Of a DNA stretch of 64,000 nt, positions 55,700 through 64,000 are shown piece after piece; within the stretch, counting starts at the first letter, position 1; each line of letters begins with the position of its first letter. The position numbers and the translations under genes were made by a program. The notes under the pieces were generated by a model. That model was not told where the DNA came from, did no database searches, and saw only the letters and a list, made by a program, of their open reading frames with translations. This stretch comes from an alpha proteobacterium MED-G09 (lineage in GTDB: Bacteria; Pseudomonadota; Alphaproteobacteria; MED-G09): assembly GCA_905182015.1 (NCBI GenBank), contig CAJIZT010000006.1, forward strand, positions 124,001 to 188,000, in the 5' to 3' direction.

Positions 55700-56806
55700 A
55701 TGAATAAGTATTTAGAAAAGCTTTTTAGCCCAATGACTATAAACAAACTAGAGATTCCTAACCGTATAGTTATGGCTCCAATGACTAGATCTAAGTCCCC
55801 GAAAGGTATTCCTAATGACGATGTTGCTTCGTACTATCAAAAAAGGGCTAAGAATGATGTTGGTTTAATTATAACAGAGGGAACAACTGTTGATACTCCT
55901 AACGCATCTGATGATGTTAATATCCCAACCTTTCATGGAAAGGAGGCGCTGGAGGGCTGGGGTAATGTTGTAAACAAAGTGCATAGTGTCGGAGGTTTAA
56001 TATTTCCTCAAATATGGCATCAAGGAACTTTAAGAAGGGCGGATACAACCTGGAACTCTGACTTCCCTTCATGGGGTCCTTCAGGCCTAGCTTTAGCAAA
56101 TAAGAAAGTTTCAGAACCTATGACTGTTGACGAGATAGAAAAAACAATCGATTCTTTTGTAAAAGCGATTTATTCCTCAAAGGAATTAGGTTTTGATGGT
56201 GCTGAAATTCACGGAGCTCATGGTTATCTGCTAGATCAATTTTTTTGGCATGGAACAAATATTAGAGATGATGACTGGGGTGGTATTTCATTAAATGAAA
56301 GAACGCAATTTTCGACGGAGATTGTTAAAAGGGCTCGTAAGGCGGTTGGCGATGATTTTCCTATTATTTTCAGATTCTCTCAATGGAAACAACAAGATTT
56401 TTCTCACAAGATGGCGTCTACGTCAGAAGAACTAGGCTTGTTTTTAAATAATCTATCAAATGCTGGTGTTGATTGTTTTCACTGTTCTCAAAGAAGGTTT
56501 TGGAATAATGAATTTGATGGTTCAGATCTTAATTTAGCGGGCTGGACAAAAAAGTTAACAAAAAAACCATCGATAACCGTTGGTAGCGTCGGTCTTACAG
56601 AGGACTTTATAGAAACATTTAAAGGCAAGGAGTCTAAGCCAACCGATATATCAAATCTTCTAGAGCGATTATTTCTTGATGAATACGACTTTGTGGCTAT
56701 TGGAAGGGCATTGATCTCTAACCCAGATTGGGTATCCTTAGTTAAAAATGAAGAATATGATAAAATTAAAATATTTACTCCAAAAGATTTAGAGGTATTA
56801 ATATAG
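55700..56806 (+). CDS. NADH:flavin oxidoreductase, Old Yellow Enzyme family
   Basis: FMN-dependent ene-reductase type TIM barrel of 368 residues. LFSPMTINKLEIPNRIVMAP (about 9-28), ITEGTTVD, FPQIWHQGTLRRADT, the catalytic His region DGAEIHGAHGYLLDQFFWHG (about 165-184) and the late VAIGRALISNPDW (about 334-346) are typical. Such enzymes reduce activated double bonds; the substrate is unknown. It is followed after 2 nt by a thioesterase, so both may process the same unsaturated acid or acyl-CoA. Confidence 0.9.
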   Translation: MNKYLEKLFSPMTINKLEIPNRIVMAPMTRSKSPKGIPNDDVASYYQKRAKNDVGLIITEGTTVDTPNASDDVNIPTFHGKEALEGWGNVVNKVHSVGGLIFPQIWHQGTLRRADTTWNSDFPSWGPSGLALANKKVSEPMTVDEIEKTIDSFVKAIYSSKELGFDGAEIHGAHGYLLDQFFWHGTNIRDDDWGGISLNERTQFSTEIVKRARKAVGDDFPIIFRFSQWKQQDFSHKMASTSEELGLFLNNLSNAGVDCFHCSQRRFWNNEFDGSDLNLAGWTKKLTKKPSITVGSVGLTEDFIETFKGKESKPTDISNLLERLFLDEYDFVAIGRALISNPDWVSLVKNEEYDKIKIFTPKDLEVLI

Positions 56807-56808
56807 CA

Positions 56809-57192
56809 ATGAAAGATGACCAAAAAACAATTATACCTAATGGTGGTATTATTCTAAATCGAGTCCATTTAGAAATAGGGGATGGATTTGTAAGGCATTC
56901 TTATGAGTTAGATGAAAGATTCACCAATAGGCGTAACTTTATTATGGGTGGTTTTTTGTCAACTATGCTTGATGGTTTATGTGGTCACGCACTGCACACT
57001 CTGCATGACAAGTCGCATGTAACCCTTGAGCTAAAAACTATTTTTCTTGAAGCTGCAAAAGTTGGAAAATTTACTGGTGAAGGAAGAGTTGTTAAGGCTG
57101 GTAAAAGCATCGCCTTTACCGAATCAAGATTATGGGGTGATAACGGGAGTGAAGTTGCAAGAGCATCGGCTACTTTTAAAATCCTTAATTAG
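56809..57192 (+). CDS. PaaI-family thioesterase
   Basis: Hot-dog-fold acyl-CoA thioesterase of 127 residues. Core segments are RNFIMGGFLSTMLDGLCGHA (about 43-62), HVTLELKTIFLEAAKVGKFT (about 70-89) and GEGRVVKAGKSIAFTESRLW (about 90-109). The usual HGG is MGG here, while the acidic Asp of MLDG is kept. It forms a pair with the upstream reductase. Its last 8 bases overlap the end of the acyl-CoA synthetase on the other strand. Confidence 0.85.
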   Translation: MKDDQKTIIPNGGIILNRVHLEIGDGFVRHSYELDERFTNRRNFIMGGFLSTMLDGLCGHALHTLHDKSHVTLELKTIFLEAAKVGKFTGEGRVVKAGKSIAFTESRLWGDNGSEVARASATFKILN

Positions 57193-58870
57193 AATTAATT
57201 TTTTTTTCTAGCTCTTGTCTTAAATGTAGTTTGTAAATTTTACCGGATGCGGTTCTTGGTAATTGTTTTTTATGACTATCAACATGAGTTGGAACTTTAA
57301 ATGGAGCCAAGTATTTTTTTAGATAGCTCTTAAGGTCCTCTGCCTTAACTACCTCGCCCCCTTTTATGCTTATTGAGCAGCATAATACCTCCCCAAGTCT
57401 TTCATCGGGTATTCCATAAACGCTCGCCTCAAGAATAAGTGGGTGATTGTTAATTATATCCTCAACCTCAAGGCATGAAATATTTTCACCGCCCCTTATG
57501 ACAATATCTTTTGCCCTATCAACTATAAAGAGATAATTGTCTTGATCTAGATACCCTATATCACCTGTCTTAAACCATCCTTCAAAAAAGGCCTCTTTAG
57601 TTGCCTTAGTATCATTCCAGTAACATCTAAAATTTGAGGGTGTTTTTATAAAAATTTCCCCAGCTTCCTTCCTGGGTAACTTTTTATTATTTTCATCACA
57701 TATTATCAACTCTGTTAAGGGTTTCATAGGTTTCCCTGTCGAACCTGGTCTCTCGATATACTCATCACCTGAGATAACAGCGCCCGCTGCGTTTGTCTCA
57801 GTTAGCCCATAACCTAATCCAGGTTTTGCATTTGGAAATTCTTTTTTTAACTTAATCACATGTGACGAAGGTCTTGCTGCTCCCCCTCCTGATAAATCCT
57901 TTAGAGACGATAGATCGTAGTTATGTCTATCGGGGTGACGCATGATCTCGAGAGTCATTGTTGGAACACCACTAACACTAATTATTTTTTCAGACTCAAT
58001 AAGCTTAAGGGCCTCAAGCGGGTCCCATTTGTAAAGCATTACCATCTTTCTGCCAGATAGAAATGAAAGCATAAATTGACTGTGACTTCCTGTCACATGA
58101 AACAAGGGAATTGTTATCATACAAGATGGCTGAACTGTTTTATCTGGCTGAATTTTATCTTTTGCCGCTCTTGCAGTTGCAACAAGGGCCCATTGTAATA
58201 AAGTAGAAATGATTGATCTATGAGTCGAGCAAACACCTTTTGGGTGACCCGTGGAGCCGGATGTATAGAATATTGTAGCATCATCATCAGGTTTAATTTC
58301 TTTGTTAGGCATTTCCTTGTTAACGTATGGCCTGATAAGGCTATTCCAATTATTTTTATTTTTTTTATTACACCTAATAGTTATCAATTCCAATTTCTTT
58401 TTTTTTGCAAAAGCTTTTATTGATTCATATCTTTTGCCGTCAACTATAGCGATATTTGCTCCACAATCCTCAAGCGCATACTCCAATTCACTGCCTGTCC
58501 ACCAACTATTTAACGGAACAGCTATGGCCCCCACTGAGGTAATTGCAATAAAGGTATAAATCCATTCAGGGTAATTTCTTGAGGCAATTGCAACTCTGTC
58601 ACCTTTTTTAACATTAAAATTTTGAATAAGAGAATTTGCAAAAGCTGATGATAATTTATAACAATCCTTAAAGCTATACCTTTCATCTTGAAAAACAATC
58701 ATATCATTGTTTTGATAGGATAGCCCTAGCTTGAAGTAATCATTAAGATTTAAAATTTCAGAATCAAAGCACTTATAATTGACACCTCGTATTGTCTCGT
58801 TTTTTAATCGAAAACTTGGTTCCTCGAGGCATATCTCTTGAATGATACTGTCTATGTCCTGATTCATCAT
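57185..58870 (-). CDS. AMP-forming acyl-CoA synthetase / CoA ligase
   Basis: ANL-superfamily enzyme of 561 residues that activates a carboxylic acid to its CoA ester. The P-loop is TSGSTGHPKG (203-212); GYGLTETNAAG, GWFKTGDIGYLDQDNYLFIV, DRAKDIVIRGGENISCLEVE and the catalytic lysine segment PRTASGKIYK follow in order. Substrate specificity is not visible (medium/long-chain fatty or cyclic acid). The ATG lies only 9 nt after the CCA end of tRNA-Ser on the same strand, so the two are probably co-transcribed. Confidence 0.92.
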   Translation of the reverse strand: MMNQDIDSIIQEICLEEPSFRLKNETIRGVNYKCFDSEILNLNDYFKLGLSYQNNDMIVFQDERYSFKDCYKLSSAFANSLIQNFNVKKGDRVAIASRNYPEWIYTFIAITSVGAIAVPLNSWWTGSELEYALEDCGANIAIVDGKRYESIKAFAKKKKLELITIRCNKKNKNNWNSLIRPYVNKEMPNKEIKPDDDATIFYTSGSTGHPKGVCSTHRSIISTLLQWALVATARAAKDKIQPDKTVQPSCMITIPLFHVTGSHSQFMLSFLSGRKMVMLYKWDPLEALKLIESEKIISVSGVPTMTLEIMRHPDRHNYDLSSLKDLSGGGAARPSSHVIKLKKEFPNAKPGLGYGLTETNAAGAVISGDEYIERPGSTGKPMKPLTELIICDENNKKLPRKEAGEIFIKTPSNFRCYWNDTKATKEAFFEGWFKTGDIGYLDQDNYLFIVDRAKDIVIRGGENISCLEVEDIINNHPLILEASVYGIPDERLGEVLCCSISIKGGEVVKAEDLKSYLKKYLAPFKVPTHVDSHKKQLPRTASGKIYKLHLRQELEKKINSN

Positions 58871-58879
58871 CTACTCTTT

Positions 58880-58969
58880 TGGCGGAGGGGGTGGGATTCG
58901 AACCCACGAGACGGTTGCCCGCCTGCCGGTTTTCAAGACCGGTGCCTTCGACCACTCGGCCACCCCTCC
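58880..58969 (-). tRNA. tRNA-Ser (anticodon UGA)
   Basis: A complete 90-nt class II tRNA including encoded CCA. The acceptor stem GGAGGGG pairs with CCCCTCC, the discriminator is G and CCA occupies 58882-58880. The D-arm contains GCCGAGTGGTCGAAGGC; the anticodon stem ACCGG/CCGGC-type closes the loop CTTGAAA with anticodon TGA. A long variable arm follows, and the T-arm is GTGGGTTCGAATCCCAC. Serine tRNAs have this long variable arm. No other tRNA is in the window. Confidence 0.97.
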
Positions 58970-59001
58970 GGAGGATTTTTATTTTTATATTTGTATGTAT
59001 T

Positions 59002-59982
59002 TTATATTTTCTCTAAAAAGTCTAATAAAATTTTATTTACTTCATTTGGAGCCTCTTGTTGTGTCCAATGACCAACATCATTTAATAGTTTCTTAGTTCT
59101 AAGGTCCTCATAGTTTTTTCCAACAGAATCAAATAAATTTACACCCGGAATAAAAAAGTTCACAGGGTCTAGTGATCCCGTAATAAAGCATGCGGGTTTT
59201 GTTATTTTGTTTAAAGAAAGTTTATAAAGCTCACTCCAGTCTAAATCCATACAGCGGTATCTATTTAAGGGGCCAAACATTCCACTATTTTGAAACTCAC
59301 CAACAAAGTATCTCATATCTTTTTCGCTTAACCATTTTGGTAAAAATTCTGGCTCATTCATGCCTTTTAAGAAGGTGGAGGTTTTTTCTTTTTTTTCTTT
59401 TAAACCATCCAGTGAGTGGTGTAACATTTTTTTCATACCGAGCGCATCTGAGTTACAGTAAATCAGCCTCAGTGTTCTTTCTATATTTTCCTCAAGTTCT
59501 TTTTCAGGAGCACCTTTTTTTTGAAAATAAAGAATATAAAAAAATATATCTTTAAAAATACTTTTATATAACTTGATGGGGGGAATTTTATCAAATGGAT
59601 TAAATGGAACCGAGAGTCCAGACACGGATAAAACTCTTTCGGGAAAAAGAAGTGATGTGTACCAGCTAATTGGAGCCCCCCAGTCATGCCCAATTATATG
59701 AGCAGCATCTTCGTTTAGGTAATTTAAAATTCCTATTAAATCTTTAGTGATTTCATTTAAGGAGTACGAATTAATATCCTTTGGCTTATCAGATTGTCCA
59801 TAACCCCTTATGTCGGGGATAATAACCTTATAGCCAGCAGCTTTAAAGGGATCTATTTGGTGTCGCCAGCTATACCAGCTCTCAGGCCAGCCATGAACAA
59901 ATATTACTGGTTTGCCTTTTCCTTCAATAAAGGTATTTATATTCACGCCATTAGTCGGAATAATTTGAAAACTCTGTGTCAT
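59002..59982 (-). CDS. Alpha/beta hydrolase, epoxide hydrolase-like
   Basis: Soluble epoxide-hydrolase family member of 326 residues. I use the ATG at 59982, 8 nt from a GGAG site; an in-frame GTG at 59991 overlaps that site. The oxyanion motif is VHGWPESWYSWRHQ (about 29-42), the nucleophile Asp100 is in IGHDWGAPIS (an Asp favours epoxide hydrolase or haloalkane dehalogenase over esterase), the acid is near TGSLDPV and the base is in VGHWTQQEAP. A cap-domain tyrosine is likely in MRYFVGEF. The substrate is unknown. Confidence 0.87.
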   Translation of the reverse strand: MTQSFQIIPTNGVNINTFIEGKGKPVIFVHGWPESWYSWRHQIDPFKAAGYKVIIPDIRGYGQSDKPKDINSYSLNEITKDLIGILNYLNEDAAHIIGHDWGAPISWYTSLLFPERVLSVSGLSVPFNPFDKIPPIKLYKSIFKDIFFYILYFQKKGAPEKELEENIERTLRLIYCNSDALGMKKMLHHSLDGLKEKKEKTSTFLKGMNEPEFLPKWLSEKDMRYFVGEFQNSGMFGPLNRYRCMDLDWSELYKLSLNKITKPACFITGSLDPVNFFIPGVNLFDSVGKNYEDLRTKKLLNDVGHWTQQEAPNEVNKILLDFLEKI

Positions 59983-60059
59983 TACTTTCACTCCAATTTT
60001 ATTTTTAACTTTAAGGGTTGATTATCTTTTGTGAAGCACGAATCTTGTTATTGTTAAGA

Positions 60060-60818
60060 ATGAAACTTTCTTATTATTATATTTTCTTTTTAATTTTTAT
60101 TGTTTCCGGGTGTTCGCCCTATCAGTCAGGTATGCAGAGCTCAAAAAACCCTTTTTCTGGTGGAATTTATAAAATAGGTGATCCTTACATGGTTGAAGGA
60201 AAAATGTTTTTTCCTAAAGAGGATTTTTCTTATAAGGAAATAGGGATAGCATCTTGGTATGGAGAAAAGTTCCATAAGAAAAAGACTGCTAATGGTGAAA
60301 TCTTTAATATGAACTTATTAACTGGTGCTCATAGAACCATCCAATTACCATCCTTGGTTAAAGTAACAAATATTAGCAATAAGAAATCAGTTATTTTACG
60401 AATAAACGATCGAGGTCCTTTTGTTAAAAATAGGATAATCGATGTTTCAAAAAAATCTGCTAAAATTTTAGGGTTTCAAAAAAATGGTACCGCCAAGGTA
60501 ATAGTTGAGTATTACGGAAAAGCAAATGTTTACGACTCACTCGGAAAAACGGTTAGGAAAAAAAATTATAATCAAACAAAAAAAAATAATAAAAAATTTA
60601 TTTTAAATATTGGATCTTTTTCGAATAAAAATAATTTAGAAAAAATCAAATTAAAACTAAAAGGTCTTGGAAAAGTAAATATTGAAAAATCTAAGAAAGA
60701 TAGCTCTCTTTACAGAATATTTCTCGGACCTTTTTCTAGTGAGGATTTTGTTTATCGAGTAAAGAGAAAGGTTGAAAAAAAAGGGATTAATAATTCTATA
60801 GTTAAGATTTTAAATTAA
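60060..60818 (+). CDS. rlpA: RlpA-family septal lipoprotein, DPBB and SPOR domains
   Basis: Outer-membrane lipoprotein that binds denuded septal peptidoglycan, in some species a lytic transglycosylase. I chose the ATG at 60060 (252 residues) because it opens a lipoprotein signal ending in the lipobox VSGC; the longer frame from 60018 adds 14 unlikely residues. The double-psi beta-barrel spans about 55-150 (IGIASWYGEKFHKKKTANGE, RINDRGPFVKNRIIDVS). A SPOR domain ends the protein (FILNIGSFSNKNNLEKIK ... FLGPFSS). It heads rlpA-dacC-tmk-holB-metG. Confidence 0.92.
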   Translation: MKLSYYYIFFLIFIVSGCSPYQSGMQSSKNPFSGGIYKIGDPYMVEGKMFFPKEDFSYKEIGIASWYGEKFHKKKTANGEIFNMNLLTGAHRTIQLPSLVKVTNISNKKSVILRINDRGPFVKNRIIDVSKKSAKILGFQKNGTAKVIVEYYGKANVYDSLGKTVRKKNYNQTKKNNKKFILNIGSFSNKNNLEKIKLKLKGLGKVNIEKSKKDSSLYRIFLGPFSSEDFVYRVKRKVEKKGINNSIVKILN

Positions 60819-60836
60819 ATTCTTAAGGAGCTACAA

Positions 60837-61973
60837 TTGTTTTTTATAAAAAATTTTATTGTTATATTTTGTATTTCAATTCTTTATTCAACACCAAGTT
60901 ATTCTATTAAAGTAAAATCTGATTATGCTTTTTTGATTGATTTTGATAGCGATCAAGTTCTATTTGAAAAAAATCCTGACAAGAAAATTTTTCCAGCCTC
61001 TATGTCGAAACTTATGACGCTTTATGTATTATTTGATTACCTAGAAAAGGGTCTAGTAAGTATGTCAGATGAATTTTTTATCTCTGAAAATGCATGGAGG
61101 AAAGGTGGTGCTGTGTCCGATTCTTCGACTATGTTTGCAGAAGTATCATCTTATATTTCAATTGAAAATCTTATCAGGGGTATAGTTATTCATTCAGGTA
61201 ATGATGCTTGTATAGCTGTAGCAGAAGGAATCTCTGGGTCTGAGGAGTTGTTTGCAACTGAAATGAATTTTTTATCTCAAGAAATTGGTATGACGAAATC
61301 TAATTTTGTTAACTCAACAGGTCTTCATAATGAGGCGCACTACTCGACTGCTAAGGATCTGGTAATTTTAGCAAAATCCTTAATTAATAATTTTCCTCAA
61401 TACTATCACTTTTTCTCTGAACAGAACTTTATTTGGAATGGTATATTTCAGCCAAATAGAAATAACCTACTGACCGACGATATTGGCGTTGACGGCCTTA
61501 AGACAGGAAGAACAAATGAATCAGGCTACAGCATGATAGTGTCATCGCTTTCTGGAGGTAATAGGTTGGTTGGAGTTCTGGGAGGTCTTTCTTCAAAGGA
61601 AACCAGAACATCTGAAATGAAAAAATTAATTAACTATGGTCAAAAAAGATTTAAACGATTTACCGTATTTAAAGCTCAAGACTTAATAGGTGAAGCCAAG
61701 GTATGGGGTGGGAAATACAGCAAGGTTAATTTAACTATTGCAGAGGATATAAATATTTTTTTGGATATTAGGGAAAGAAGGCTGCTAAATGCAAAATATT
61801 CATTTTATGAGCCAATTATTGCTCCAGTAAAGAAAGGTCAATATATCGGTAAAATATTAATTTTAAACGACGATATTATTGTTGCTGAATCCGATTTAAT
61901 ATCTCAACAAGAAATTAAAGGGAAAAGTATTATTGGAAGGACTTTAGAGTCAATTAGGTATTTAATGAACTAG
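60837..61973 (+). CDS. dacC: D-alanyl-D-alanine carboxypeptidase (PBP5/6 type)
   Basis: Trims the terminal D-Ala of peptidoglycan side chains. It is 378 residues. It starts at TTG, justified by AAGGAG at 60824-60829 and the signal peptide that follows (cut near YSIKV, about residue 24). Active-site motifs are Ser55-Met-Ser-Lys58, Ser120-Gly-Asn122 and Lys222-Thr-Gly224. The C-terminal beta-domain and an amphipathic anchor (IIGRTLESIRYLMN) complete the class C low-molecular-weight PBP layout. Confidence 0.94.
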   Translation: MFFIKNFIVIFCISILYSTPSYSIKVKSDYAFLIDFDSDQVLFEKNPDKKIFPASMSKLMTLYVLFDYLEKGLVSMSDEFFISENAWRKGGAVSDSSTMFAEVSSYISIENLIRGIVIHSGNDACIAVAEGISGSEELFATEMNFLSQEIGMTKSNFVNSTGLHNEAHYSTAKDLVILAKSLINNFPQYYHFFSEQNFIWNGIFQPNRNNLLTDDIGVDGLKTGRTNESGYSMIVSSLSGGNRLVGVLGGLSSKETRTSEMKKLINYGQKRFKRFTVFKAQDLIGEAKVWGGKYSKVNLTIAEDINIFLDIRERRLLNAKYSFYEPIIAPVKKGQYIGKILILNDDIIVAESDLISQQEIKGKSIIGRTLESIRYLMN

Positions 61974-61975
61974 TC

Positions 61976-62602
61976 ATGAAAAATCATTTTATAACTTTTG
62001 AGGGCGGAGAAGGCTCAGGTAAGTCTACTCAGATTAAATTATTAAATAATTTTCTTATTCAAAAAAAAGCTAATGTTTTATGCACAAGAGAGCCTGGCGG
62101 TACACCATCGGCAGAGATAATTCGTAAGTTAGTTACCCAGGGAGACATTGATAGGTGGTCTCCGATGACGGAATCACTCTTGATGTGGGCTGCAAGATCT
62201 GAGCTAGTTGATAAATTAATAAAACCGTCTCTTCAAGATGGTAAGTGGGTTCTGTGTGATCGTTTTTATCACTCCACATTTGCCTACCAAGGTGTGGGTC
62301 ATAATCTTGGCCTAGAGAACATGAAGCTAATGAAAAATATAGTTATTGGTGATGTAAATCCTGATTTTATAATTGTGCTAGATATTGATCCAGTTAAGGG
62401 TATCGAAAGAACAAAAAACAGAAGCTCAGCAGAGGATAGATTCGAGAAACTGGATATTGAATTTCATAAATTGCTAAGAGGGGCATTTCTTAGCTTTGCA
62501 GAAGAGGAGCCAGAGCAGTTTTTAGTTATTGATGCTGAACTTGATGTTAATTCAATTTCTAGGATTATCTGTGATGAAGTCTCAAAAAGGTTTAACCTGT
62601 AA
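61976..62602 (+). CDS. tmk: Thymidylate kinase
   Basis: Phosphorylates dTMP to dTDP. It is 208 residues. The P-loop is FEGGEGSGKSTQIK (about 8-21), the DRX motif is in LCDRFYHSTFAYQGVG (about 92-107), and the lid region is RTKNRSSAEDRFEKLD. It follows dacC by two bases and precedes holB by two. Confidence 0.96.
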   Translation: MKNHFITFEGGEGSGKSTQIKLLNNFLIQKKANVLCTREPGGTPSAEIIRKLVTQGDIDRWSPMTESLLMWAARSELVDKLIKPSLQDGKWVLCDRFYHSTFAYQGVGHNLGLENMKLMKNIVIGDVNPDFIIVLDIDPVKGIERTKNRSSAEDRFEKLDIEFHKLLRGAFLSFAEEEPEQFLVIDAELDVNSISRIICDEVSKRFNL

Positions 62603-62604
62603 TT

Positions 62605-63603
62605 ATGAGTTTTGAATTTTTAGATACAATAAATCCTAGGGCGAATTATGATTTAATGGGACATGATAGGAATATTGATTTCATTTTAAGCTCCTATAAG
62701 AGAAAGCGTCTTCATCAGGCATATATTCTTTCAGGCAATGAAGGGGTAGGGAAGGCAACATTTGCATATTCATTCTCAAGAATTCTTCTTTCAGGATCAG
62801 GCTCGAATAACTTTACTGTTGATAAGAATCTTAAAACCTGCAAGCTAATAGAAGCTAATACTCATCCTGACCTTTTGATTCTTGAGCCTCTAAATGGCCA
62901 GAGGGATAGATTCATTAGTATTGAGCAAGCTAGAAAATGCTCTGAATTCTTCAATCATACTCCCTCCATTAGTGATTGGCGAGTATGTATAATTGATTCC
63001 ATAGATTTTATGGATATCTCAACATCAAATACTATTTTAAAGATTCTTGAAGAGCCCCCTTCTCATTGTATATTCCTAATTATTTCTCAGAAAATTGATT
63101 CAGTTATTGAAACTATAATTTCGAGGTGTGTTGAAATAAAGTTTCAAGATTTAAATCGGGGTGTAGTTTTAAACAAAGTAAAATTATTAAAGCCTGAATT
63201 ACTTGAGTCGGAGGTTGGTAATTTGGTAAACTTGTCTGAAGGAAGTTTAGGAAAAATGACAAAATTACTAGAGGATGATTCCATAAAAATTTACAATGAA
63301 TTAGATGATATTATTTTTAAAAAAAATATTAATGAATCTATTTATAATTTTTCTGATTTTATCTTAAAAGATGATTCAGCTATTAATAAATTTAATATTT
63401 TTACAGAGTGTATTGTTTTTAAAGTAGGTGAACTTATAAAGGGATTAACAAAAATTAACTCTGCCTTTTCTATAAATAAAGCCCTTGATTTACGTAACAA
63501 TATTCTTGAAACAATACAACAGGAAAGGGTACTTAAACTAAATAAAAAACAAACAATCCTAAGTGTTGTAATTGACTTAAATAAAATAACAAACCTACAA
63601 TAA
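62605..63603 (+). CDS. holB: DNA polymerase III subunit delta'
   Basis: Clamp-loader subunit. It is 332 residues with a RecA-like N-terminal domain: LSGNEGVGKATFAYSFSRIL (about 43-62), a Walker-A-like loop, and the SRC motif region IIISRCVEIKF-like TIISRCVEIKF (about 172-182). The four-cysteine zinc module seen in E. coli delta' is not apparent. The C-terminal collar domain is strongly diverged and AT-rich. The tmk-holB-metG order is conserved in the class. Confidence 0.93.
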   Translation: MSFEFLDTINPRANYDLMGHDRNIDFILSSYKRKRLHQAYILSGNEGVGKATFAYSFSRILLSGSGSNNFTVDKNLKTCKLIEANTHPDLLILEPLNGQRDRFISIEQARKCSEFFNHTPSISDWRVCIIDSIDFMDISTSNTILKILEEPPSHCIFLIISQKIDSVIETIISRCVEIKFQDLNRGVVLNKVKLLKPELLESEVGNLVNLSEGSLGKMTKLLEDDSIKIYNELDDIIFKKNINESIYNFSDFILKDDSAINKFNIFTECIVFKVGELIKGLTKINSAFSINKALDLRNNILETIQQERVLKLNKKQTILSVVIDLNKITNLQ

Positions 63604-63618
63604 ATATAAAGTGGAATA

Positions 63619-64000
63619 ATGATAAAAAATTTTTTTATAAGTACAGCTATATCTTATACAAATGGTCCTCCGCATATGGGTCATGCGTATGAGATTATTG
63701 CTGCGGATGTAATAGCTCGTTTTAATAGACTTCAAAGTAAAAACGTTTTTTTCCTTACCGGGACTGATGAGCATGGACTAAAGGTCCAGCAAAAAGCAAA
63801 TAAATTAGAGATTTCATCACAAGAGCTTGCCAATCAGATGTCAAAAAAATTTATAGATATGGGCGATGGCTTAAATTGCTCTAATGATGATTTTATTCGA
63901 ACCTCTGAAGAGAGGCATAAAAAAGCAGTTAAGGAGATTTGGCTAAGAATGAAAGATAATGGCGATATATACCTCGATGATTATTCTGGCTGGTACTCGA
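63619..64000 (+). CDS. metG: Methionine--tRNA ligase, 3'-truncated by the window edge
   Basis: The first 127 codons are visible from the ATG at 63619. The class I HIGH-type motif appears as [13 protein letters not shown] (about 13-25), followed by [13 protein letters not shown] (about 44-56), both diagnostic of MetRS, and YSGWYS at the window end in the connective region. It starts 15 nt after holB. The KMSKS motif and anticodon domain lie beyond the window. Confidence 0.96.
   Translation, partial: MIKNFFISTAISYTNGPPHMGHAYEIIAADVIARFNRLQSKNVFFLTGTDEHGLKVQQKANKLEISSQELANQMSKKFIDMGDGLNCSNDDFIRTSEERHKKAVKEIWLRMKDNGDIYLDDYSGWYS

Noticed and set aside
58773-59071. Two short opposite open frames across the tRNA region
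   Set aside because: Both read through the tRNA-Ser gene and have no family resemblance.
60018-60059. Longer rlpA start
   Set aside because: The lipoprotein signal peptide starts naturally at 60060; the extension would displace the lipobox.

Overview
The window is a dense stretch of core chromosome from an AT-rich alphaproteobacterium. The class call rests on gene order (nuoN-birA-rnj-mce-proS-lolCD-dnaE; rpsB-tsf-pyrH-frr-uppS-cdsA-dxr-rseP-bamA-lpxD-fabZ-lpxA-lpxI-lpxB-gltA; gltX-lexA-moeA-moaC-trpCDGE-ppiD; tpiA-secG-pyrG-kdsA; eno-ftsB-lipA; pncC-pgpA-ispDF; ntrBC; rlpA-dacC-tmk-holB-metG). It also rests on class traits: a fused IspDF, LpxI rather than LpxH, short ProS, RNase J, and a lexA operator of the alphaproteobacterial GTTC-N7-GTTC type. 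Very short spacers, many 1-11 bp gene overlaps and low G+C suggest a streamlined, probably marine free-living lineage. I cannot name the genus.

Layout. 1-14052 (+): end of the complex I operon, biotin ligase, RNase J, methylmalonyl-CoA epimerase, ProRS, LolCD and DnaE. 14175-28813 (+): translation genes (S2, EF-Ts, UMP kinase, RRF), then isoprenoid, phospholipid, outer-membrane and lipid A synthesis, one nearly continuous run. 28806-39817 (-): ppiD, trpEGDC, moaC, moeA, lexA, gltX, gltA, meeting lpxB tail to tail. 39960-43606 (+): tpiA, secG, pyrG, kdsA. 43675-45483 (-): queC-queE-queF. 45556-48663 (+): eno, ftsB-like gene, lipA, coq10/ratA-like gene. 48665-50776 (-): ispDF, pgpA, pncC. 50860-53387 (+): ntrBC. 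53408-59982: the most accessory part, with a CoA-transferase, acetyltransferase, hspQ, Old Yellow Enzyme, PaaI thioesterase, acyl-CoA synthetase, tRNA-Ser(UGA) and an epoxide-hydrolase-like enzyme. 60060-64000 (+): rlpA, dacC-type PBP, tmk, holB and the start of metG.

No gene-free stretch exceeds about 145 bases. I found no insertion sequence, prophage, CRISPR array, toxin-antitoxin or defence gene, and no clear candidate for a wholly undescribed system. The more interesting signals are subtractive or small-scale. Several genes normally embedded in these neighbourhoods are absent (coaX, comEC, pdhABC-lpd, dusB, ntrYX). The S2 protein has a slippage-prone repeat tail. lexA has a paired inverted operator, hspQ has a heat-shock-type promoter, and a tRNA is joined to an acyl-CoA synthetase mRNA by only 9 nt.
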